64,000 bases of DNA from an uncultured Latescibacterota bacterium (lineage in GTDB: Bacteria > Latescibacterota > UBA2968): positions 1,659,339 to 1,723,338 of the forward strand of contig OX638329.1 in NCBI GenBank assembly GCA_951812755.1, in the 5' to 3' direction. How positions within the stretch are numbered: position 1 is the stretch's first letter; every line of letters starts with the position of its first letter. A program made the translations under genes and the position numbers. Positions 51,969 to 58,959 of this stretch are shown here, piece by piece. Under the pieces are notes generated by a model that was not told the origin of the DNA, searched no databases, and worked only from the letters and a program-made list of their open reading frames with translations.

Positions 51969-52157
51969 ATGTTGGCAAAATTATTTGGCATTGCCCTGCT
52001 GGTCGTCGGCGGGATTGTTGCATTTTGCTTGCTGATGGCGCTCATTGGAACGATTTTTAGTATTTTGATTTTTGCATTGAAGGTGGCAATCCCCGTGGTG
52101 CTGGTATATCTGGGGTATCGATTGATTACGCGAGATAGGCATCAGGTTATGTATTGA
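51969..52157 (+). CDS. Small membrane protein of psp operon
   Basis: A 62-residue protein with two adjacent hydrophobic segments (about residues 4-30 and 33-53) and a short basic C-terminal end. It begins two bases after the pspA stop. By position it could be a PspB/PspC-like or LiaF-like partner that brings PspA to the membrane, but the sequence is too short to assign. A terminator follows. Confidence 0.72.
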   Translation: MLAKLFGIALLVVGGIVAFCLLMALIGTIFSILIFALKVAIPVVLVYLGYRLITRDRHQVMY

Positions 52158-52188
52158 ATTAATGTTTAGCTGACAGCAAATGAATAGA

Positions 52189-52221
52189 AGCCCTGGGCGT
52201 TAGATAACGTCCAGGGCTTTT
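52189..52221 (+). terminator. Rho-independent terminator after psp operon
   Basis: AGCCCTGGGCGTTA (52189-52202) pairs with TAACGTCCAGGGCT (52205-52218) with one mismatch, followed by TTTT. Confidence 0.85.
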
Positions 52222-52299
52222 GTGTACAAACACTTGACAGAGAGATATATTGCAGATTATTTACTGTTAATTATTCAGTAGAGTGGTTTATAGTTGTTG

Positions 52300-54303
52300 A
52301 TGATTGATAAGGTGGGTGTATTGGAAAATCTTTTTTTTAAATTGCGATCGCGAACTACTGACCCGTTTGCGCGAGTAAAAAATTATCTGAAATTTCGCGT
52401 TGAGCGACTGTTGCTGCTGGGCGTCCACTTTCATCTGCTGGTCATTGCTTCGGTAATCGGGTTGGTCGCCGTTGGTGGTGGTTTGCTGGTGCAGGCTACG
52501 GACGCACCTTTTGATGATCGCGAGACAGCCATCTGGTGGGCATTTTTGCGCTTGACCGATCCGGGTTATTTGGGAGATGACGAAGGGCTTGCCCGCCGCG
52601 TGATTTCAACGGTGGTGACGGTGCTTGGATATGTGCTTTTTATGGGGTCGTTGATTGCAATTATGACGCAGTGGCTCAATCAGACGATTCGCAATTTTGA
52701 GCGCGGGCTTACGCCGATTGTGCGTCGCAATCATATTTTGATTTTGGGATGGACCAATCGCACGTCCGAAATTGTCAGCGAGTTGATGCGCGCTGAGGAG
52801 CGCGTGCGCCGGTTTTTGCAACTGCTCGGTGCGCGTGGGTTACATGTGGTGATTCTTTCCGAAGACGTGAGTTTGGAGCGCACAATGGAATTGCGGAGAG
52901 CACTGGGCCCTCTGTGGAATCCTAAGAAGATCACATTTCGGTCGGGAATACCTCTGCGGATAGAACATTTGGAGCGCGTGGATTTCAAAAATGCGAGTGC
53001 TATTATTTTGCCCGGTGCTGATTTTGCTTATGGCAGTGCGGATGAATCGGATATGCGCATTATAAAAACATTGATGTCGATATCGAATCAAGGTGAAAAA
53101 GGGGATGCTAAAGAGGTTCTGCCCTTGCTGGTGACAGAAATTTTCGATTCCGACAAAGTGGTTATGGCAAAAAGAGCCTATCGGGGTGTTTTGGAAATTT
53201 TGGCGAGCGATGTTTTTATTACGCGATGTATGGCGCAAAATGTGCGTCATCCGGGATTATCGCATGTGTTCCACGATATTTTGTCGCACGGGCTTGGCAA
53301 TGAGGTCTATATTCGCACCTCCGAACAGTTTACGGGTTTTCGTTTTGGCGATGTATCAGGTGCGTATCCCAAAGCGGTTTTGCTGGGCGTGGTGCGTCCC
53401 AAGGGTGAGGCGTTTTGTCCCATGCTCAATCCACCCGAGGATCTAATTTTGGAATCAGAAGACCGTCTGGTCTTTTTGGCAGAGGGATACGAGAATTGTG
53501 AACCCCTGAGAAATTATCAGTTAAAACGCGTGTCGCGTAAATTTCAAGAGGTGCCCTATGTGAGGGAAAAGGGCAAACGACGCGTCTTAATTTTGGGATG
53601 GAATCACAAAGCAGTGGATTTGCTCAAAGAGTTCGGCAGGCAGGTGCGCGAACAGTTTGAGGTCGTGGTTTTGTCTCTTATACCCTCGGCACAGAGAGAA
53701 GCTGAAGTGGCGCAAAAGGGCATTGACCCGCGCCGCGTGGTTGTCACCCATCGCGAAGGTGAGCCCACTTCGCGATCAAATTTAAGAGAAATGGATCCAG
53801 GTGGGTATGACAATGTGGTGATCCTGGGCAGTGATTGGGTAGAGACACAGGAAGAGTCGGATGCGCGGACGATTGTGGTACATCTGGTGCTGAGGAATGT
53901 ACTGGAGGAGAGCACCCATAAACCAGAAATTCTGGTCGATTTGATGGATGCCGACAATGTGGCGTTGTTTGAAGATTACAATACCGAGGTATTGGTTACG
54001 CCAATGATCGCAAGCCACGTGCTGGCACAAGTTGCGTTGCGTCGGGAGATCAATGTTGTTTATGAAGAGTTGTTTGCTGCCGGTGGTGCAGAGATTTTCT
54101 TTCGCCGAGTTTCAGATTACGGCATAGCAGGTCAAGATGTGAGTTTTGGGCAGATCAAAGAGATGGCGGCATGTCGGGGCGAAATCGCGCTGGGGATTCG
54201 CTTGCAAAACGGCGGAGTTGTACTCAATCCAGCGCATGATGAGCCATATATGCTAAGTGAATCGGATGATCTTATTGTATTGGTTCGGGAGGATCAGTCA
54301 TGA
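52300..54303 (+). CDS. CASTOR/POLLUX-type ion channel with two RCK-like domains
   Basis: About 667 residues. Two membrane helices near the N terminus (about 45-68 and 105-125) surround a pore segment FLRLTDPGYLGD, the form of the filter found in bacterial CASTOR/POLLUX relatives instead of the usual GYG. Two Rossmann-like RCK/TrkA-N domains follow, starting NHILILGWTNRTSEIV and RVLILGWNHKAVDLL. The plant homologues are nuclear-envelope cation channels; the bacterial role is unsettled. The start is uncertain: ATG 52300 is used, but TTG 52321 has AAGGTGG at good spacing. It overlaps the MscS gene by four bases (ATGA). Confidence 0.85.
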   Translation: MIDKVGVLENLFFKLRSRTTDPFARVKNYLKFRVERLLLLGVHFHLLVIASVIGLVAVGGGLLVQATDAPFDDRETAIWWAFLRLTDPGYLGDDEGLARRVISTVVTVLGYVLFMGSLIAIMTQWLNQTIRNFERGLTPIVRRNHILILGWTNRTSEIVSELMRAEERVRRFLQLLGARGLHVVILSEDVSLERTMELRRALGPLWNPKKITFRSGIPLRIEHLERVDFKNASAIILPGADFAYGSADESDMRIIKTLMSISNQGEKGDAKEVLPLLVTEIFDSDKVVMAKRAYRGVLEILASDVFITRCMAQNVRHPGLSHVFHDILSHGLGNEVYIRTSEQFTGFRFGDVSGAYPKAVLLGVVRPKGEAFCPMLNPPEDLILESEDRLVFLAEGYENCEPLRNYQLKRVSRKFQEVPYVREKGKRRVLILGWNHKAVDLLKEFGRQVREQFEVVVLSLIPSAQREAEVAQKGIDPRRVVVTHREGEPTSRSNLREMDPGGYDNVVILGSDWVETQEESDARTIVVHLVLRNVLEESTHKPEILVDLMDADNVALFEDYNTEVLVTPMIASHVLAQVALRREINVVYEELFAAGGAEIFFRRVSDYGIAGQDVSFGQIKEMAACRGEIALGIRLQNGGVVLNPAHDEPYMLSESDDLIVLVREDQS

Positions 54304-55190
54304 CGACCTGGGACGAGTTGCGCGCGGTATTTGAGAAACAGCTCGTAGCTTTTGGCGAGATAAAAATAACGCCCGCCATTTTGCTGACGGCTGTGCTGAT
54401 TATCCTTGTCGCGTATGGAATATCGCGGTTGTTGCAGCGCATGTTGCGGCGTGGCGTATTTGAACAGATACATCTAAATCATGGTTCGCAGTCGGCTATC
54501 TGTCGCGTATTGCACATTATTATCATGTGCATCGGCACATTTATCGCTATAGAATATACCGGGATTGATCTGACGACATTGGCTGCTGTCAGTGCGGTAT
54601 TGTTGGTGGGGATTGGTTTGGGGCTGCAAAATATTACCCACAATTTTATTAGCGGACTCATTTTGTTATTTGAGCGGCCCGTGCAGGAGGGAGATTTTGT
54701 GGAGGTGGGTGGCGTGCAGGGCAGTGTGCAAGCAGTCAATGCATATAGCACAAAAGTTGAGACCCTGGATAAGGTGACGATTATTGTGCCCAATTCGCAT
54801 TTTCTATCTGAAAATGTCATAAACTGGAGTTTTCAAGATTCAAAAGTGCGTATTCATGTATCTGTGGGGGTGTCCTATGGTTCCGATGTGGAACTGGTCG
54901 CAGAGATGTTGCTGGAGGTAGGGCAGGCGCATCCAGAGGTTTTGTCCGATCCCGAACCACAGATACAGTTCCTGGGCTTTGGCGATAGTTCGCTAAATTT
55001 TGATTTGCTGGTGTGGATTGCGGATCCGACCCGTCAATATTTTGTGGTCAGTGATTTGAATTTTGCAATTGTTCAGGCATTCAGAACGCGGGATATTACT
55101 ATTCCATTCCCGCAGCGGGATTTGCATGTGCGAAGTGCTGTGCCAATGAGTGTGGCTACACAATCGGATGGTGAGAAAGAAATAGAATAA
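54300..55190 (+). CDS. MscS-family mechanosensitive channel
   Basis: 296 residues. Three membrane segments are followed by the pore-lining and beta-domain signature of MscS: LAAVSAVLLVGIGLGLQNITHNFISGLILLFERPVQEGDFVEV. The C-terminal alpha/beta part is complete. It opens under membrane tension and protects cells from osmotic shock. ATGA overlap with the CASTOR-like gene implies one transcript, giving two ion channels in tandem next to the pspA operon, all of them concerned with membrane integrity. Confidence 0.92.
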   Translation: MTTWDELRAVFEKQLVAFGEIKITPAILLTAVLIILVAYGISRLLQRMLRRGVFEQIHLNHGSQSAICRVLHIIIMCIGTFIAIEYTGIDLTTLAAVSAVLLVGIGLGLQNITHNFISGLILLFERPVQEGDFVEVGGVQGSVQAVNAYSTKVETLDKVTIIVPNSHFLSENVINWSFQDSKVRIHVSVGVSYGSDVELVAEMLLEVGQAHPEVLSDPEPQIQFLGFGDSSLNFDLLVWIADPTRQYFVVSDLNFAIVQAFRTRDITIPFPQRDLHVRSAVPMSVATQSDGEKEIE

Positions 55191-55211
55191 GAAACAAAAA
55201 GGAGGGGAGGG

Positions 55212-55256
55212 ATGTCGGATACGTTGAAGGTGGTGCAGGATACCTTCAGCATCTAA
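55212..55256 (+). CDS. Possible 14-codon open frame
   Basis: ATG at 55212 has a strong ribosome-binding site (AAGGAGGGGAGGG) but the frame stops after 14 codons. It may be a leader peptide or the remnant of a deleted gene; an ordinary gene start without the rest of the gene is the simpler reading because the neighbourhood is eroded. Confidence 0.3.
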   Translation: MSDTLKVVQDTFSI

Positions 55257-55274
55257 GGAAGTGGCTATTGGACA

Positions 55275-55343
55275 ATGAACACAATATATCGTACAGTTCT
55301 CGATGAGGTGCAATTTTGGTCTGTTGTGTGGGAGGATGCATGA
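55275..55343 (+). CDS. Possible 22-codon open frame coupled to 5'-nucleotidase gene
   Basis: A frame of 22 codons from ATG 55275 ends in TGA overlapping the ATG of the 5'-nucleotidase-like gene as ATGA. A coupled leader peptide is possible, but the ribosome-binding site is poorly placed and no homology can be judged. Confidence 0.25.
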   Translation: MNTIYRTVLDEVQFWSVVWEDA

Positions 55344-56356
55344 GCGCGGTGCTGCAGCGGGGAGTCTATTGTATCCTCGCTTGTTTTTTCTTTGCTTCTT
55401 CTTTATCTGCTGAAGATATACGGCTTACGGTGATTCACAGCAATGATGTATCAGGACAATTGACGCGGCGAAGTGGCCGCGGTGGCATGGCTGGGCGCGT
55501 GGGGTTGATTCGCAAATTGCAGACTTCTGAGCCGGCAATTGTTCTGGATGCCGGGGATGCTCTGGGACCCAATGCGATGTCCCGATTTGACACGGGTGCC
55601 ACGATGTGTGCGGCGATGAACCGCGCAAATTATGCGGCTATGGCAGTGGGGAATCACGATTTGTCTTTGGGATGGGATGTTTTGGAAGCGCGGCAAAAGG
55701 AAATCGATTTTCCGATGCTGGCGGCGAATCTCGTGCGAAAAGATGGTGAAAAGCCTCCTTTGCCGGGTTATACTACGGTCGTGGCTGGCGGTGTTCAGGC
55801 GGGGATCATAGGTGTGCTGGGTCCGCAGGTTGCACATAAAATTGACCCAGGGCATCTGTCGGGTCTGAGGGTTGGCGATCCCGTAAAAGTTGTGGATTCA
55901 TTGGCCGTTGTGTTGCGCGAAAAAAAGGCGCAGTGCGTTATTGTATTGGCGCATATGGATGAAACGAGTGCTCTGAATTTTGCCCGCGAGGTTGAGGGGG
56001 TGGATCTGATTGTCGCTGGTGGGTTTAGCGATCTGGACCGCGGTTTACGGGTGCCGGGTCTGATCCGTCTGGTGAATGGTTTGGCACTGGTCGTCACGCC
56101 GAGCAATGGGATGTCTATTGGTCGCGTTGTGCTACACCTTGCGCCGGATACTCAGGGTAATATGAAGGTGGTGGATGTTTCGGCAGAGCAGATTCCGGTG
56201 GATCGCTCTGTGGAGCGTGACCCGGAGGTAGAGCAATTGGTCAACGATCTCAGGCAAAGATACGAACTGGTCGCGAATCAAAGGATAGGTCGGATTGCGG
56301 GCAAGACATATCGGGATCAAGGGCGCATTGTCACGGGGTTGATGCAAATGACATAG
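55340..56356 (+). CDS. 5'-nucleotidase/calcineurin-like metallophosphatase, short form
   Basis: About 338 residues from ATG 55340 behind GGGAGG, with a signal peptide ending SLSA. It has the metallophosphatase motifs VLDAGDALGP and VGNHDLSLGWDV, and LAHMDE later. The first motif is HSNDVSGQL where NDxHG is usual, so the metal-binding His is replaced by Ser. The family normally runs past 500 residues with a substrate-binding C-terminal domain; here the frame stops in the linker at 56356. Right after it lies the 3' part of an outer-membrane protein gene, so a deletion probably fused the two. Activity is doubtful. Confidence 0.68.
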   Translation: MSAVLQRGVYCILACFFFASSLSAEDIRLTVIHSNDVSGQLTRRSGRGGMAGRVGLIRKLQTSEPAIVLDAGDALGPNAMSRFDTGATMCAAMNRANYAAMAVGNHDLSLGWDVLEARQKEIDFPMLAANLVRKDGEKPPLPGYTTVVAGGVQAGIIGVLGPQVAHKIDPGHLSGLRVGDPVKVVDSLAVVLREKKAQCVIVLAHMDETSALNFAREVEGVDLIVAGGFSDLDRGLRVPGLIRLVNGLALVVTPSNGMSIGRVVLHLAPDTQGNMKVVDVSAEQIPVDRSVERDPEVEQLVNDLRQRYELVANQRIGRIAGKTYRDQGRIVTGLMQMT

Positions 56357-56634
56357 GGGCGGAAGTGTATTTGGACTATCGGCAATCATTGGGTAGCGGC
56401 AAATTGCGGTCGCGGTTGCGCAGTTTTACAGGGTTTACAGATCGGCATGTGGTGTCTTTAGAGAATTATAATTCGCTCGCTTTTCCGCTGGTTGGCGAGT
56501 TGAGTTTGTCTGTACAGCAGAACAATTTTTTGTATCGCGTCAACAGAATTGGCAATACGCCTATTGATGGCATTGCCAATCGGTGGAATCTGACGCTCGG
56601 TCTGGTTTATGATTTGGGGTGGAAGTGGTATTGA
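56341..56634 (+). pseudogene. 3' fragment of an outer-membrane barrel protein gene
   Basis: In a different frame from the nucleotidase gene, sequence from about 56341 reads as coherent beta-strand protein (DIGAEVYLDYRQSLGSGK and onward) to a stop at 56634, ending in Trp-Tyr as outer-membrane barrels do. An open GTG at 56365 exists but has no ribosome-binding site. It looks like the last 90 residues of a barrel protein whose beginning has been lost. Confidence 0.55.
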
Positions 56635-56664
56635 GATCGAGCGTAACTATGTTGGTTTACCTCA

Positions 56665-56952
56665 TCAAACAAGTTCAAACTTGCGAACCTTTATGTCGCT
56701 TGTTTTTGTTTGTATCTGGGCCAGATCATAGTTTATTTGCTGACGCAACCAGCTTTCTGCACTGCCGCCAAATGCTTTAGAGAGACGCACTGCCATTTCC
56801 GTGGAAATGCCGTTGTGCCCGTGAATTAGCCGAGATAAACTCGTGCGGGTTACACCTAATCCTTCGGCAGCTTCTGTAATTGACAGGCCAAGCGGCTCAA
56901 GGCATTCTTCGAAAATAAATTTACCGGGATGAGGAGGATTCTTCATGGGCAT
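56665..56952 (-). CDS. higA: HigA-type antitoxin
   Basis: 95 residues with the HigA pattern: [20 protein letters not shown], then a helix-turn-helix [21 protein letters not shown] and [24 protein letters not shown] precedes the start. HigA normally binds and silences the RNase HigB encoded just upstream, and represses the operon. Here only the last few codons of higB are left in front of it, so this is an orphan antitoxin or a decaying module. Confidence 0.87.
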   Translation of the reverse strand: MPMKNPPHPGKFIFEECLEPLGLSITEAAEGLGVTRTSLSRLIHGHNGISTEMAVRLSKAFGGSAESWLRQQINYDLAQIQTKTSDIKVRKFELV

Positions 56953-56964
56953 GATATTCTCCTT

Positions 56965-57196
56965 CTAATGATAGTCTTCGTAACGTCAGGTGTGACTTCA
57001 AGATCAGAGGTCAAATGAGCCCTGTCATTCTGAGCGGAGCGTAGCGGAGTCGAAGAATCTACTGCCTCAACAGTGTGCATGGGTAACAGATGCTTCGTCA
57101 GCCTGTCGGCTTCCTCAGCATGACATGGTGTATAGCGCATTTATTTTTTAAGTCACACATCGCGTTCTTCGTAATCAAATGCTATGTCCCTGAAAT
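56965..57196 (-). pseudogene. 3' relic of higB toxin gene, split by a miniature element
   Basis: Removing the element at 56984-57165 with one copy of its 9-base repeat rejoins minus-strand sequence that reads NFRDIAFDYEDYH and a TAG stop 12 bases ahead of higA. HigB toxins commonly end in DYxDYH, so this is best explained as a higB 3' end. A stop codon stands directly before the Asn codon, so the rest of the gene is gone. Confidence 0.55.
56984..57165. mobile_element. 182-bp miniature element in the higBA relic
   Basis: Flanked by 9-base direct repeats TCTTCGTAA (56975-56983 and 57166-57174). The ends (CGTCAGGTGTGACTT and the complement of CGCGATGTGTGACTT) resemble those of the element at 32954-33133. 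The interior contains a 38-base word starting TGTCATTCTGAGCGG that also occurs in copy A at 28711, plus an opposing TCAGCATGACA arm. No gene inside. Confidence 0.82.
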
Positions 57197-57201
57197 TCTA
57201 A

Positions 57202-57230
57202 ATTTTAACAGATAATATAACACCTGTCAA
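57202..57230 (-). promoter_or_regulatory. Sigma-70 promoter in front of higA relic region
   Basis: On the minus strand TTGACA (57230-57225) and TAAAAT (57207-57202) are 17 bases apart and point to higA. The miniature element now sits in the leader between this promoter and the gene. Confidence 0.7.
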
Positions 57231-57257
57231 TACTAACGAGACGACATAAGTGTGTGA

Positions 57258-58556
57258 ATGTGTGTATCCCTTAATGGTATTTCCATGTTAAAAAACAAAA
57301 AAAATAGGCGACCTGTTGCTGGCGCATTGATGGTCGGTTTTGCTGCGAGTTTTTTGTTGTGTGGATATGAGTTTGTGCGAAGTGTATCCACGTCGTTGTT
57401 TATCGGTGCGTATGGAGCGCACAATTTGCCTTTTGTTATGACGCTGGCGCCTCTGGGGACGTTTGGTATGGTTTGGGGGTATGGGGTGTTGTTGTCGCGA
57501 TTTGGGACGCGGCAGACTTTGTTTTTGACGTCGGTGATTTCGGGTGGGGGTATTCTGGCGTGTTATGGGGGGATTTTATCTGGTTTTCATCCGGCGGTCG
57601 GGGTGTTATATGTGCTGCGCGAAGCGTATATTGTGTTGATTATTGAGCAATACTGGTCGTTTATCAATAGCGTCTTGCGCGAGGAACAGGGGCGAAAGTA
57701 CAATGGACCGATCTGCGGTATTGCGTCGGTGGGTGCGATTTGCGGGGGTTTGATTGTAGGACAAACGGCAAAGGTGATAGGGAGTGAACATCTGCTGATT
57801 TTTGCCGCACTATCGCTTTTGCCAGCAGCGGTTCTGGCGTGGTGGGCTTATGGCCTGGGGGGTGTGCCGGTTCAAGAGTCGGAAAAGCGAGGCAAGCTGG
57901 CATTGGGTTTGTTTCGGGAAATTCCGACTTTGCGCTATCTCGCGGGATTGATTTTTGTCACGCAGATGGTGTCGGCGGTGTTGGATTTGCGGTTCAGTGG
58001 ACTGGTGGAAACGGCTTTGCCGATGCAGGACGAGCGCACCGCGTATTTGGGGCATTTTTATGCTTTGTTGAATGCATGTGCATTTGTGTTTCAGTTTGGC
58101 GTTGCGCCCCTGTTGCTGCGCTTTGTGTCGTTGCGAACTGCTCATCTCGGTATTCCGGTGATTCATTTGATAACGTGTGGGGTGTTGTTGGCCTATCCGA
58201 CTCTCACCACTGGTGCATTGGCCTATCTGGTGTTTAAGACGCTGGATTATTCGGTGTTTCGGGCTGCAAAAGAGTTACTCTATATTCCGCTTTCGTTTGA
58301 TGCGAGGTACCGGGCAAAAGAAGTGATTGATGCGTTTGGTTATCGCGCGTCAAAGGGAATGACTTCGGGATTGATCGCACTGGCGGGGACTATTACTTAC
58401 AGGGTTTTCAATATTGGACGATTGCCGGGGTCAGTGTATCCGCTTGTCGCATTGGGTGCGCTGGGAATATGGAGTTGGCTCGCGTGGGCAATTACAAAAT
58501 CGGAGGGTGATAGCGATCGGCGACCACTGGTCTCAGAGGAAGTTGCTGATTTTTAG
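57258..58556 (+). CDS. ATP/ADP-translocase-like (Npt) or MFS-type transporter
   Basis: Up to 432 residues with about twelve membrane helices. Phrases such as VRSVSTSLFIGAYGAHNLPF, LREAYIVLIIEQYWSFINS and KELLYIPLSFDARYRAKEVIDAFGYRASKG are typical of the nucleotide exchange (TlcA/Npt) family of obligate intracellular bacteria and plastids, though free-living bacteria also carry distant members with unknown substrates. Starts at ATG 57258 and ATG 57285 both lack a clear ribosome-binding site; the second is closer to the first helix. It stands alone, facing away from higA. Confidence 0.75.
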   Translation: MCVSLNGISMLKNKKNRRPVAGALMVGFAASFLLCGYEFVRSVSTSLFIGAYGAHNLPFVMTLAPLGTFGMVWGYGVLLSRFGTRQTLFLTSVISGGGILACYGGILSGFHPAVGVLYVLREAYIVLIIEQYWSFINSVLREEQGRKYNGPICGIASVGAICGGLIVGQTAKVIGSEHLLIFAALSLLPAAVLAWWAYGLGGVPVQESEKRGKLALGLFREIPTLRYLAGLIFVTQMVSAVLDLRFSGLVETALPMQDERTAYLGHFYALLNACAFVFQFGVAPLLLRFVSLRTAHLGIPVIHLITCGVLLAYPTLTTGALAYLVFKTLDYSVFRAAKELLYIPLSFDARYRAKEVIDAFGYRASKGMTSGLIALAGTITYRVFNIGRLPGSVYPLVALGALGIWSWLAWAITKSEGDSDRRPLVSEEVADF

Positions 58557-58565
58557 AGTGAATGC

Positions 58566-58594
58566 TTGACACAAAATGTCAAAACTTCTATTTT
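58566..58594 (+). promoter_or_regulatory. Sigma-70 promoter upstream of short transcript and ileS
   Basis: TTGACA (58566-58571) and TATTTT (58589-58594) with a 17-base spacer, ten bases after the transporter stop codon. Confidence 0.75.
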
Positions 58595-58625
58595 TAACCG
58601 CGCTGATAGGAAAAAGGATTGGAAT

Positions 58626-58763
58626 ATGACTACAACCCATCAAACATCTTCACAACTGAAAAAGGGTCCTGCCCAGGTGACAGGTTATCTGACACCGGGC
58701 AGTGCCATTGGGGTTATACGTATATACACTGAGGAGACGCTTGTGGGGTGTTGTTTGTCGTGA
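58626..58763 (+). CDS. Small open frame (45 codons) in leader of ileS
   Basis: ATG 58626 follows AAAAAGGATTGG. The 45-residue product is not recognised and ends Cys-Cys-Leu-Ser. It contains three Ile codons within seven (ATT, ATA, ATA around residues 28-34), which is noteworthy upstream of isoleucyl-tRNA synthetase. It overlaps a stable RNA hairpin, so it might be a leader peptide or merely an accidental frame inside a non-coding RNA. Confidence 0.4.
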   Translation: MTTTHQTSSQLKKGPAQVTGYLTPGSAIGVIRIYTEETLVGCCLS

Positions 58764-58821
58764 GCTATATACTTTTTGTATGACACACCGCCAGGGGCGT
58801 TTGCCGTGGCGGTTTTTTTTT
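58669..58821 (+). ncRNA. Structured short transcript ahead of ileS
   Basis: Between the promoter at 58566 and a strong terminator at 58788-58821 the RNA can fold a long hairpin: CTGCCC, GGTG and CAG pair with CTG, CACC and GGGCAG around a five-base loop (58669-58702). The promoter-hairpin-terminator layout suggests a small RNA or an attenuator controlling ileS. It does not match a riboswitch that I recognise. The 150 bases from the terminator to ileS hold no clear second promoter. Confidence 0.45.
58788..58821 (+). terminator. Rho-independent terminator or attenuator before ileS
   Basis: CCGCCA (58788-58793) pairs with TGGCGG (58807-58812), followed by nine T residues; it lies 139 bases upstream of ileS. 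Confidence 0.88.
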
Positions 58822-58959
58822 GCAATAGTTTGGGTAGTTTTTAAAATAAATCTTTGGCATCTAATCCAATGGGTGTGGTTGGGGGTATTCTGCTTATCCT
58901 TTCATCACTGGATAGAGGCGTTCCAGTGCAGGCTCTGCCCATCCTGATAGGAGTTTTTA

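Noticed and set aside
58702-58947. 81-residue frame across the terminator upstream of ileS
   Set aside because: It reads straight through a terminator hairpin and its T run, giving an artificial Phe/Trp-rich peptide without a ribosome-binding site.
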